From: Aureispira sp. CCB-QB1
GTDB taxonomy: Bacteria > Bacteroidota > Bacteroidia > Chitinophagales > Saprospiraceae
Length of the DNA stretch: 64,000 bases
NCBI RefSeq assembly: GCF_000724545.1
Contig: NZ_JHBV01000046.1
Coordinates: forward strand, 1-64,000
Direction of reading: 5' to 3'
Part shown: positions 53,982 to 62,636 of the stretch, piece by piece
Position numbering within the stretch: position 1 is the stretch's first letter
Layout: every line of letters begins with the position of its first letter
Position numbers and translations under genes: made by a program
Notes under the pieces: model-generated
The model's input: the letters and a program-made list of their open reading frames with translations, nothing else
Databases searched by the model: none
Told to the model about the DNA's origin: nothing

Positions 53982-55916
53982 TTATTTATCAACCGTTAAG
54001 GTTTCTTCCAACCATTTAAAAAATTCTGTTTGCCAAATTAAAGCATTTTGCACAGAAAGCACCCAGTGATTTTCTTCTGGGAAATACAGCAATTTGCTCT
54101 TAATTCCTCGCATCTGAGCAGCATTAAAAGCTTCCAAACCTTGCCCAATTGGTACTCTAAAATCCTTTCCTCCTTGGATGATTAGGATTGGAGTATCCCA
54201 TTTTTGAACATGCTCAATAGGATTGAATTCATTAAAACTACGTTGTGCCACCTTGTTGTTTTTGTCCCAATAATGACCTCCCATATCCCAATTGACAAAA
54301 AACATTTCCTCTGTTGTTCCATACATTGATTTCCAATTAAAAATACCATCGTGTGCAATAAAGGTCTTGAAACGCTTCTCATGAATACCCGCCAAATAGA
54401 AACAAGAATAGCCACCATAACTTGCCCCAACACAACCCAATCTATTTTTATCAACATAAGGTTCTTCTGCAACAGCATCAATGGCTGCCAAATAATCTTT
54501 CATATTTTGCCCGCCATAATCTCCACTAATCTGTTCGTTCCATTCAACCCCATATCCTGGCATTCCTCGGCGATTGGGTGCTACGACAATATAACCTTGT
54601 GCTGCCATAAGTTGAAAATTCCAACGAAACGAATAAAATTGGCTCAACGCTCCTTGTGGACCTCCTTGGCAATATAACAGTGTTGGATATTTTTTATTTT
54701 TATCAAAGTTTGGAGGATAAATTACCCATGTAACCATTTCTTTTCCATCCGTCGTTTTTACCATTCGTTTTACCACATTGCTCTTATTGATGCCCTCATA
54801 GATAGCATCATTCTCATGCGTCAATTGTTTCATTTCGCCAGTGGTAATATCTACGGTATACAACTCTGTCGCATGGTTCATGTCTCTACGAGCAACCACC
54901 ATTGTAGCACCATTGTGTCCAACAATTCCATGCACATCAAACTGCCCTTTTGTAATTTGCTTCGGAGCTGTTACTTTAGCTTCATAAGAAGTGGGCACCG
55001 CCAATTCGAACAAATGAACGGTTCCCCCTACGGGTGCTGTAAAATAAATTTTGTCACCTTCATTACTCCACAAAAAACTATTGACCGTACCATCCCAATC
55101 TTTTGTTAGATTGATATCGCCTTTTTTTCCCCCTTCTTTGTAACGAATAATAATATCATTTTTATCCGACTCATAACCATCTCGTTTCATTTGCAACCAA
55201 CCCAATAATCCCTTAGAAGAAAATGCAGGTGCCATATCATAACCATTATTATAACCCGTCAAATTTTCTGTCTTTTGGGTAGCTATATCATAGGCATAAA
55301 TATCGGTGTTGGTACTCTGAGTATATGCCGTTCCATGTAGTTTTTTGGTAACATACAATACTTTCTTACCATCAGGACTCCACAAATAGTCTTCCCCACC
55401 ACCAAAGGGCATGGTAGGGCAATCGTAAGGTTCTCCTTTCATAATATCCACTCGATCCATCATACGCCCTTTTATGTTCTCTACAAACAAGTGGCTGTAT
55501 TCTCCATCTTCCCAAGTGTCCCAATGGCGATACTGTAAACTTTCGTAAATACGCACATTTGAATTTTCTAGTGTTGGATAATAATCCGTTCCAGTAACAC
55601 GCTCTATTTTAACATTTTCAGTTGTAATTTTCAATTGACCATCTGGAGACACGTGTCCGTCTTTTACCAAGTTGGAGTAATCACTAATTGTTTTTTTCTC
55701 TCCACCTTTAATCGGTTGCAAATAATACTTTGTTGTTTTGGAATTACCTGCTACATTATATTGAGAAGAACGATAGACAACAGCTGTTTTGTCATTGGTC
55801 AACCCTACTGCTGACACTCTATTTAGTTCCAATAATTGTTGCGGGGTTAAGTTTTTTTGCGCTTGTATACTTCCTAAAAAAGCAGTCAAACAAAGTACTA
55901 GATATTTTTTTTTCAT
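53982..55916 (-). CDS. S9 peptidase, dipeptidyl-peptidase 5-like
   Basis: Signal peptide (KYLVLCLTAFLGSIQAQ). Residues ~30-380 form the beta-propeller typical of prolyl oligopeptidase relatives (LWSPDGKKVLYVT). The C-terminal hydrolase holds Ser in GASYGGYS (near 500), Asp in GGKDFRVP (near 584) and His in EENHW (near 614). The sequence around YCQGGPQGALSQFYSFRWN resembles DPP5 enzymes of Bacteroidota. Exported, probably periplasmic, releasing dipeptides from peptide N-termini. Confidence 0.9.
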   Translation of the reverse strand: MKKKYLVLCLTAFLGSIQAQKNLTPQQLLELNRVSAVGLTNDKTAVVYRSSQYNVAGNSKTTKYYLQPIKGGEKKTISDYSNLVKDGHVSPDGQLKITTENVKIERVTGTDYYPTLENSNVRIYESLQYRHWDTWEDGEYSHLFVENIKGRMMDRVDIMKGEPYDCPTMPFGGGEDYLWSPDGKKVLYVTKKLHGTAYTQSTNTDIYAYDIATQKTENLTGYNNGYDMAPAFSSKGLLGWLQMKRDGYESDKNDIIIRYKEGGKKGDINLTKDWDGTVNSFLWSNEGDKIYFTAPVGGTVHLFELAVPTSYEAKVTAPKQITKGQFDVHGIVGHNGATMVVARRDMNHATELYTVDITTGEMKQLTHENDAIYEGINKSNVVKRMVKTTDGKEMVTWVIYPPNFDKNKKYPTLLYCQGGPQGALSQFYSFRWNFQLMAAQGYIVVAPNRRGMPGYGVEWNEQISGDYGGQNMKDYLAAIDAVAEEPYVDKNRLGCVGASYGGYSCFYLAGIHEKRFKTFIAHDGIFNWKSMYGTTEEMFFVNWDMGGHYWDKNNKVAQRSFNEFNPIEHVQKWDTPILIIQGGKDFRVPIGQGLEAFNAAQMRGIKSKLLYFPEENHWVLSVQNALIWQTEFFKWLEETLTVDK

Positions 55917-56159
55917 AGTTGAATTAGACTACATACACGGCAAGCAATAGGTTGTTAATTGGAGTTTCGAACAGTTTTTAAATTTGTCTAACTACCACAG
56001 TTCCATCAATACCACAACTTCAAAGTTAGATCTGCGTATCTTTTATTTGATAATAATAAAAAATTAGATACTCTTAGCAGCACGATCTTTCTATTTATCA
56101 AAAATAATGCTCTGTCCTGTAAAAATTTACAAACTATTGTGCAAATGTATTATTATAAA

Positions 56160-56200
56160 AAATGCGTTTAATCACCCAATAAAGGTAATTAAACGCATTT
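56160..56200 (-). terminator. Terminator of the Hint-domain gene
   Basis: AAATGCGTTTAATCACC pairs with GGTAATTAAACGCATTT, a ~16-bp stem. On the minus strand it lies 43 bp past the stop and is followed by TTTTTTAT. The rest of the 326-bp gap (55917-56242) holds nothing else I can support. Confidence 0.8.
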
Positions 56201-56242
56201 GATTCTTCCTTATTTTAAAGAAAAATTCAACCAAACAACTTA

Positions 56243-57301
56243 TCAATATACTTTGTTGACAAACCCGTTGGCAACATAGGTTGATCCTTTGGAAATAGAA
56301 AGAATGGTATAAGTTTTAAAGTCACCCTCTATTTTTTGAATAGACTCTATACGCTCAAAACTTGTCTTGCCAGTTTTTTCATCAAAAACCATGACTTGCA
56401 CCTCTGTTTGGGACAATGCCTTCCAAGTTTGCTTATTTTTTTGGTTTCTTAATTTTGCCAACGACACAAATCCCTGTCCTTTGATATATAAAGGATGATC
56501 AGGAGTAATTGAAATTTGATAGGAAGCCGTTTTTACATCCAATAAACTCAAATGACGTTGATTGGTTGTCAATTCTACTGCAGATTCGAATGTTTGAGAT
56601 GTCTCCAAATCAATGGCCAACAATGTAGTCCCGACAGTCAATCCTTCTACCATTTTTGTTGTGTTATTTGCTAGACTAATTTGAGTAGTTGGTGCAAAAC
56701 AACAAGCAACATGATCGATATGAGAAATACAAACATCTTCCCACTTTTCTCCTTTGTATACGTCTACTATTTCAAATTTAAAATTCTCTTTTGTTTCCCA
56801 GTTGATGTGATGTGGTAATTCAAAATGCTGTGCTCCCATTTCATCGGTCAAATCCAAGTAACAAATTGGCTCACCATGTCGATACACCTTAAACCGCTTT
56901 ACCCTTGAATTATATCTCCAGTTTTGAGGACTAGACTGATAACCGTTGTAAATCACATTCACAGTAATTGCTTTGACCTCAAAAGATTCACCAATACCAT
57001 ACCCTTGTACCCCTTCTACCCAAGCTGTCATTGGATTATCGTCTGACAAGTTTCCTATGTTATAATTTTTAGAACCTTGCCCTTTTAGCGTGGATGAAGC
57101 ATGTATTGGTGTTACACCTTGCGCACAATCGTTGTAAAAGAAACCAGGATTTTTCTCATCGGCATCTTCCGCTTCTTGCACCGATCGCCAATCTATTTCT
57201 ACGCCATCTCCTCCTTTGGCTTTTACAACAGGCAGCTGCGCCTGAACATGAACAAAAAAGAAGCACCCAAGAAACGTTGTTGACAATAATTTAAAATTCA
57301 T
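56243..57301 (-). CDS. Secreted glycan-binding plus Hint-domain protein
   Basis: Signal peptide (LLSTTFLGCFFFVHVQAQ). Residues ~55-195 are an NADase-type/F5-8-like glycan-binding domain: NLSDDNPMTAWVEGVQGYGIGE, VIYNGYQSSPQNWRYNSRVKRFKVY. From ~200 a Hint module begins at Cys in CFAPTTQISLANN (block A), with Thr and His in ITPDHPLYIKG (block B), and ends GSTYVANGFVNKVY at the very C-terminus. There is no C-extein, so the layout is that of hedgehog proteins: secreted binding domain, then a self-cleaving Hint. Cleavage could release the N-part or pass it to a nucleophile (inference). Confidence 0.8.
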   Translation of the reverse strand: MNFKLLSTTFLGCFFFVHVQAQLPVVKAKGGDGVEIDWRSVQEAEDADEKNPGFFYNDCAQGVTPIHASSTLKGQGSKNYNIGNLSDDNPMTAWVEGVQGYGIGESFEVKAITVNVIYNGYQSSPQNWRYNSRVKRFKVYRHGEPICYLDLTDEMGAQHFELPHHINWETKENFKFEIVDVYKGEKWEDVCISHIDHVACCFAPTTQISLANNTTKMVEGLTVGTTLLAIDLETSQTFESAVELTTNQRHLSLLDVKTASYQISITPDHPLYIKGQGFVSLAKLRNQKNKQTWKALSQTEVQVMVFDEKTGKTSFERIESIQKIEGDFKTYTILSISKGSTYVANGFVNKVY

Positions 57302-57667
57302 TTTTTTATTTTTTGGTATTTAATTATTGGTTGTTCTTTCTATTTCTAAAGATGCATTTGAACCCAACCAATAAATCTTAAAATTGTCTCAATAATTCAA
57401 AACACAATAAAACATCTTATTTTACAAAAGACTAGCCAAAGCTGTTATTAATTTGTTAAAATAGAATTGTAAAGCCTGTTTTGGGTATCTGAAAGATTGA
57501 ATGAATGCTGGTGGATATGGTAAAATACCCAAGCTATTTTTTAAAAGTTTTAGTTGAATGCCAATATTTAAAAATATTGCAACTCTTTAATTTTTAATAA
57601 AAATTGAAATATTTATTGATTTAGTAAATGTTATTCATTATATTTATAAATAGCATTAACAAGTAAA
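57302..57667. other. AT-rich divergent intergenic region
   Basis: 366 bp between the Hint-domain gene and the GNAT-XRE pair, which start divergently. No clear -33/-7 pair, repeat or RNA gene identified. Confidence 0.4.
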
Positions 57668-58144
57668 ATGAAAATAATAAATACACATACTGGAGAAGAA
57701 TACAAAGGAGAAATAGAGCAACTTAGAAAATCTGATGTTTCTAAACTAAATGAAAATGACAATTTTGAATTTGATTGGTCGAAAGAATCTGAAAATGATG
57801 TTTACAAAATCAGACGAAAAGGAATCGATGAAACTTTAGGTTTAATCTCACTTACTGATTATCCTAAAGAAAAAAGAATTCATATAAACTTAATTGAGGC
57901 ATCTAAAGAAAATGTTGGAAAGAATAAAAAATTTAAGAATATTGCTGGAAATTTAATTGGATTTGCTTGTAAAAAAGCATTCCAGAAAGGCTATGATGGT
58001 TTTGTTTCTCTCCTACCTAAGACAGAACTAATTCCAGTTTATATTGCTTATGGCTTTAAAAAAGTTGGACTGTTTTTGGCTGTCTTCCTCAAAGCTTCCG
58101 AAAATTTAAAATCTAAATATCTTGAAGATGATGAGAGAATATGA
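57668..58144 (+). CDS. GNAT-like acetyltransferase, putative toxin
   Basis: 158 residues. The C-terminal half has a GNAT-like layout: IHINLIEASKENVGKNKKFKNIAGNLIGFACKKAFQKGYDGFVSL, with the helix after the acetyl-CoA loop, and IPVYIAYGFKKVGLFL, the family's Y-x-x-x-GF end. The acetyl-CoA loop (N-V-G-K-N-K-K) is not canonical Q/R-x-x-G-x-G/A. It overlaps the XRE gene by 17 nt, the layout of type II toxin-antitoxin pairs. The toxin role is inference. Confidence 0.6.
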   Translation: MKIINTHTGEEYKGEIEQLRKSDVSKLNENDNFEFDWSKESENDVYKIRRKGIDETLGLISLTDYPKEKRIHINLIEASKENVGKNKKFKNIAGNLIGFACKKAFQKGYDGFVSLLPKTELIPVYIAYGFKKVGLFLAVFLKASENLKSKYLEDDERI

Positions 58145-58670
58145 GAAAATATATAAAGAGCTTAGAAAAAAATTCAGTGATGAAGAAATTGCTGAATCTA
58201 TGCTTATTCCTGCTGATTTAACGGAGGAAGAAAAAGAAAAAGCAACAGAAAAGTTATTAGCTTTTCGATTTAAATTACTACAAGAGCAATCTGAAAAAGA
58301 AAGAATATATTCAGATTTACTTCGATTCAAATATCAAATGGAAGACTATATAGAAAATAGTATTTATATAGATGGAAAAAGTTTTGGTAAACATCTTGAA
58401 GAATATACTCGCATTCTAAATAGAACTAAAAAGAAATTATCTGAAGATTTGGATATTCATTACACTCGCTTAAGCCAAATCATTAATGATAAAAAAGAAC
58501 CCAATATTGAATTGACTTATCGTTTAGAAAAACATTCTGGCAATCTTATCCCTGCTGTGTATTGGTGGAAATTAATCATAAAAAAACAAGAAGCATCTAT
58601 AAAAAAAGATAATAAAACTAGAAAAATAGAAGCGTCTAAGGTTAGTAATGCTATGAAATTTAGTGCATAA
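58128..58670 (+). CDS. XRE-type HTH protein, putative antitoxin
   Basis: ATG at 58128 (TTG at 58122 and ATG at 58131 are alternatives). The N-terminal ~75 residues are charged helices (LTEEEKEKATEKLLAFRFKL). Residues ~75-155 carry a helix-turn-helix close to HigA antitoxins: FGKHLEEYTRILNRTKKKLSEDL, then HYTRLSQIINDKKEPNIELTYRLEKHSG and the YWWKL end. The start lies inside the GNAT gene. Probably represses the pair and neutralises the partner (inference). Confidence 0.75.
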   Translation: MMREYEKIYKELRKKFSDEEIAESMLIPADLTEEEKEKATEKLLAFRFKLLQEQSEKERIYSDLLRFKYQMEDYIENSIYIDGKSFGKHLEEYTRILNRTKKKLSEDLDIHYTRLSQIINDKKEPNIELTYRLEKHSGNLIPAVYWWKLIIKKQEASIKKDNKTRKIEASKVSNAMKFSA

Positions 58671-58730
58671 GTAACCACAGGTAACAAGAACGATATAGTG
58701 CTCCTATATTTAGCTAAACGTTAGCATTAT

Positions 58731-58957
58731 CAATAGTTAGCTGCGCTGCTACTTCGTGGTCGTTGAAAAACTTTATTAGTTTACTTCGTGAGTGCTGCGC
58801 AGTTGATAATCAATAAGTTGCAGATTTATTGTGCTTTGTGATAAAGCTTTGATTATCAAGCTAATATAAATTTACTTTTTTATCTTTTTTGGTGAAAAAG
58901 TAAACAACTAAGCGATAGCGATCTCATGAGCGTAGCGAACTAATCAACGAACTACTA
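58731..58957. mobile_element. MITE-like element, copy E (227 bp, inverted)
   Basis: Begins CAATAGTTAGCTGCGCTGC and ends CAACGAACTACTA, same orientation as D. Exact 6-bp flanking direct repeat CATTAT (58725-58730 and 58958-58963). Core TTTGATTATCAAGC and AACTAAGCGATAGCGATCTC shared with B and C. Inserted 61 bp after the XRE gene and 29 bp before the next start. Confidence 0.85.
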
Positions 58958-58986
58958 CATTATAGAATATCCAGTTAAGTAAGATA

Positions 58987-59541
58987 ATGAGAATAATAAA
59001 AAAAATAGTACTGGTGCTTATACTTAGCTCTATATCAAACCTTAGCAACGCTCGTGGTATAAGTGTCGATTTTATCAAACTATTAGCAGAATCTAGTAAA
59101 ATAATAAGAATTAAAGTTATAAGTATCGAAAACCAAGTATTAAAGTATATCAATTTGAATAGCCAAAAAATTGGCTCTGCATCAACTCTTGGGACTCAAC
59201 CAAACACAAACAAAGAATACTCTTTATCTGGATATCTTCCTAGACTTGGAGATACAGTTGTGATTGTTATCAATAATCTGAATGAGGTTTGCTTGTATGC
59301 TAAAAAAATAAACTCTAATTATAAATTTTGGTCCCCCTTAGTCTCAACTAGCCGTACACTTTTTTTTTATCCTCGACCAGTAAAAGTTATATCACTTGGG
59401 CATGAAGAAAGGTGGCGTATAATCAAAAAAAAACAATATTTTTATAGTTTGGACAGTTGTATTTTAGAGAGCAAATATTTTGAAAGAGGAAAGAAATTTT
59501 TTAGAAAAAAGTGGTTTAAAAAGCTTTACAAGCAAAGATAA
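58987..59541 (+). CDS. Secreted hypothetical protein, 184 aa
   Basis: Signal peptide (KIVLVLILSSISNLSNARG). The mature part is basic, especially at the C-terminus (RGKKFFRKKWFKKLYKQR). It has an OB/beta-barrel-like stretch (GYLPRLGDTVVIVINNLNEVCLYAK). No recognised family. Its promoter must lie in or beyond element copy E. Confidence 0.6.
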   Translation: MRIIKKIVLVLILSSISNLSNARGISVDFIKLLAESSKIIRIKVISIENQVLKYINLNSQKIGSASTLGTQPNTNKEYSLSGYLPRLGDTVVIVINNLNEVCLYAKKINSNYKFWSPLVSTSRTLFFYPRPVKVISLGHEERWRIIKKKQYFYSLDSCILESKYFERGKKFFRKKWFKKLYKQR

Positions 59542-59643
59542 AATAGGGAAATATTAACGATTAAATTGCAGCAAAAAAACATTTACCCAATTGCAAATCT
59601 GAATTCCAAAGATAAAATTATGGCTTAGCTCTACAAAATCAAA

Positions 59644-59676
59644 AAGCGTCTAGTAGTTTTTTACCACTAAACGCTT
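59644..59676. terminator. Hairpin between convergent genes
   Basis: AAGCGTCTAGTAG and CCACTAAACGCTT pair over ~13 bp with two mismatches. Lies between the basic secreted protein (stop 59541) and the fusion gene (stop 59709). Confidence 0.5.
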
Positions 59677-59708
59677 CTTGATTAAAAAGACTGCGAACAC
59701 AATCACTT

Positions 59709-62168
59709 TTATTTATTCTCCCCTCGTCCACTTCGATTCACATCTCTAGCAGAAGCCTGCTGTGTTCCGAACATTAGGATATCCTGAATATTCACATGAT
59801 CGGGTCTCGTGGCAACATAGTAAATTGTCTCGGCAACATCACGTGCAGAAAGAGGTTTAAAGTCCTCATAAATTTTTGCTTTTTCCTTATCCTCATAACG
59901 TACCTCTGCAAACTCTGTTGCTTCTACATGTCCAGGGCTTACACAAGTTACCTTAATATTGTGTTGATACAAATCCAAACGCATAGATTGTGTCAAAGAA
60001 TCAACAGCAGCTTTAGTCGCACAATACACACCACCACCAGGGTAAACCTGCGTTCCAGCCACAGAACCTAGATTAATAACATGCCCCTTCTTACGTGCTA
60101 CCATATTGGGAGTTACCATGCGTGTCATGTACAACAACCCTTTTATGTTTGTATTAATCATTGTTTCCCAGTGCTTCACGTTGCCTTCATGAATAGAAGC
60201 TAACCCTTTTGCCAATCCTGCATTGTTAATCAATATATCAATATTAGACCATTCTTCGGGCAAGCTATCCAAGGCATTTTTGACTGCATCCAAGTCACAA
60301 ACATCAAAATTCAAACTATGAATATGTGTTTCTTCTAAATGCTCCTCCATCAATTGCTGAAACTCATCCAAACGTTCTTTTCGGCGACCAGTAATAATCA
60401 CTTTGTAGCCAGCCATAATAAATTGACCAGCAATAGCCTGTCCAATTCCCGAACTCGCTCCTGTTACCATCACCACAGTATCTGCATTAGGACTTCTTTC
60501 CTCTTCAATTACTTCCTCTTCCTCCTCTAGTTCCTGAACAGCTTCCTCTACTTCATCCTCCAATATGCGAAGCACTCCAAAATAATTGTCATTTTCTGCG
60601 GTTTGAAATTTAGCAGCATCCAATACACAAGCCTGCAAATAGTTAGCTTTTGCTTGGTCAATCATTCCCATCTCTCTTTGACATTGCGCCAAACCTAGAT
60701 AAGCATCTTCAAACATCGAATCAATTAACAAAGCTTCTCTAAAAGAGTCGCTTGCTTTGTTATAAGACTTAAAGTATTCTTTTTGCAACAAAGCATATTC
60801 ATAGTACAAAGCAGCGTTATCATCATTGACCATAATTGCCTTGCGGTACAAATGTGCTGCCTCCATTGTCTCTCCGTCGTAATGTCTAGCCAACAAACGA
60901 GCCAACCAGATTAATGCTCGACCATTATAAGGATCCAGTTTAAGAATACGTTCGTATGTTCTTCGAGCATCCTCAAAATCTCCTTCTTCCGCATTACTTT
61001 CTGCTATATGAAATAGGATATCTACATCCTCTACCTCATCTATATTATATTGTTCCAATATAGCCTGTGCATCTACACTATCTAGATCTTTCAACCCTTC
61101 CATTGTAAATGGGAGCTCTACTTTATCCTCTTCAGATTCATCAACAATAGCAGTAGTTTCTTCTGGTTTCTCTTCTAGTTCTTCGTTGACCTCCTCTACT
61201 AACTCTGCTAGCACTTCTTCTTTGACCGTCGCCTCAGGTTCAGTCAAGATTTCCTCTATTTCCTCCTCTATTAATTCTGCTTCTGGTTGTTCTTCTGTTG
61301 CTTCATTTAAGGTAACTTCTGGCAATGGCATTGCTTCGATTGGCTCTTCAGAAACCACCTCTTCTTCTATTTCTTCTTTTGTTTCCTCTTCGTTTTCTGA
61401 AGTTGTAGGAAGTTCTTCTTCGTTTTCGTTAGAAGGTATTTCAGATGCAGATACCTCTACCGCTATGCTTTCTTCATCGCCTTTTAAGTCCAATACTTCT
61501 GTTTCCACATTTTCCTCCACAACCACTTCCTCAACAGGTATCTCAATAGTAGGAATTTCTGAGACTTCTTCCTCCTCTTCTCCCTCAACAAAAACTCTTT
61601 CAATACCAACTTTATCAAAAAGCATTTTGTAATCATCGGCACACAACTCATCCCAATCGGCAGGTTCGGTACTGTTAATTTTTCGAATAAAATTCGAAAT
61701 ACTACCCACTGACATTTTTTTAGCAATCTCTTTTTGCTCATTCAAAGCTTCCTGCTCTTCTATAGGAGCACTTTTAGATTTTTTGCGCAAAGCAATCCAT
61801 TCTTCATACCAAAAATCTCTGTAATACATGACATTATTTAGTGTCTGAATTTTGGTAGGATACACTTCCATCTGAGAAGTCCCCACTTTTAGACGGCGAC
61901 CATGCGTAATAACTGGAATTATTCGATTTTCTAGATCTTCATCTAACAAACGATCTAAGTGCGTTGTTTCTTGAATAGATTTGAGGTAATTATCGCTCAC
62001 TAAAAGAAGTCCTGTTGCGTCTTCTTTTTCTACCAATTGCGTTACCTTCTCAGCAGTTGGTGCCGCAACGATACAATTAATATTCGTGTGCTTTAAATCT
62101 TTAGCAATTTGATTGGCCTCTATTTCATTAGCCTCAGAAAAAAAGATATAAACAGTGTGCTTTTGCAT
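59709..62168 (-). CDS. TIR-like / TPR / short-chain dehydrogenase fusion, 819 aa
   Basis: Residues ~1-130 have a TIR-like alternating alpha/beta pattern (VYIFFSEANEIEANQIAKDL; GLLLVSDNYLKS; RIIPVITHG), but no clear catalytic Glu was found. Residues ~198-370 are a very Glu-rich linker. Residues ~375-545 form TPR repeats (DFEDARRTYERILKLDPYNG; AAHLYRKAIMVNDDNAALYY; ASDSFREALLIDS). Residues ~560-808 are a complete SDR of the YdfG type: VTGASSGIGQA, NNAGLA, and S-x(11)-Y-C-A-T-K. The frame is continuous with ATG at 62168. No signal; cytoplasmic. It probably couples an NAD(P)-binding enzyme to a scaffold. Substrate unknown. Confidence 0.8.
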   Translation of the reverse strand: MQKHTVYIFFSEANEIEANQIAKDLKHTNINCIVAAPTAEKVTQLVEKEDATGLLLVSDNYLKSIQETTHLDRLLDEDLENRIIPVITHGRRLKVGTSQMEVYPTKIQTLNNVMYYRDFWYEEWIALRKKSKSAPIEEQEALNEQKEIAKKMSVGSISNFIRKINSTEPADWDELCADDYKMLFDKVGIERVFVEGEEEEEVSEIPTIEIPVEEVVVEENVETEVLDLKGDEESIAVEVSASEIPSNENEEELPTTSENEEETKEEIEEEVVSEEPIEAMPLPEVTLNEATEEQPEAELIEEEIEEILTEPEATVKEEVLAELVEEVNEELEEKPEETTAIVDESEEDKVELPFTMEGLKDLDSVDAQAILEQYNIDEVEDVDILFHIAESNAEEGDFEDARRTYERILKLDPYNGRALIWLARLLARHYDGETMEAAHLYRKAIMVNDDNAALYYEYALLQKEYFKSYNKASDSFREALLIDSMFEDAYLGLAQCQREMGMIDQAKANYLQACVLDAAKFQTAENDNYFGVLRILEDEVEEAVQELEEEEEVIEEERSPNADTVVMVTGASSGIGQAIAGQFIMAGYKVIITGRRKERLDEFQQLMEEHLEETHIHSLNFDVCDLDAVKNALDSLPEEWSNIDILINNAGLAKGLASIHEGNVKHWETMINTNIKGLLYMTRMVTPNMVARKKGHVINLGSVAGTQVYPGGGVYCATKAAVDSLTQSMRLDLYQHNIKVTCVSPGHVEATEFAEVRYEDKEKAKIYEDFKPLSARDVAETIYYVATRPDHVNIQDILMFGTQQASARDVNRSGRGENK

Positions 62169-62636
62169 GAAAAAAAATTTATTGGGTGCTTAAGTTATTT
62201 ATAAATCACTAATTTGTAACACGATGTTTCCGCTCTTATGTGGGTACTCCATTTTTTGCTACATTTATTCAGTAAGATAGGACTTCTTAAATGTATGGTT
62301 TTTGTCTAAAAAAACGAAAAAGATACTAGCTAAATATTGATTTAAAGGATTATTTCTATTTTAATTCATCAATCTCTCCAAACTACCACCTTGAAAAAAC
62401 AACTACATTTCAATCGATTATAAATAGAATAACGAACCATTCCTACAAGGTAAGATACGTTGAATCTTCCACAAGAGATACCGCTTCTTTATCCTCTCTA
62501 AACTTAAATAAAAGTAAAATTAGCCCTCTACTATTTTGCATAACCTACATAAATAAACGTACCTTAGTGAACGATTTGGGCACTACTTTGTGTTAGGAGA
62601 ACATGACAGTTTTTAATTTATTATAAATCAATTGGA
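62169..62636. other. AT-rich divergent intergenic region
   Basis: 468 bp between the fusion gene and rsgA. No hairpin, repeat copy or RNA recognised. Confidence 0.4.

Noticed and set aside
61186-61632. 148-codon Ser/Thr-rich plus-strand frame
   Set aside because: Exactly antisense to the Glu-rich linker of the TIR/TPR/SDR fusion; GAA codons read backward give Ser/Phe codons.
62169-62636. Possible tRNA or riboswitch in this large gap
   Set aside because: No cloverleaf, T-loop (GGTTCGAATCC-like) sequence or conserved aptamer core could be found here or in other gaps.
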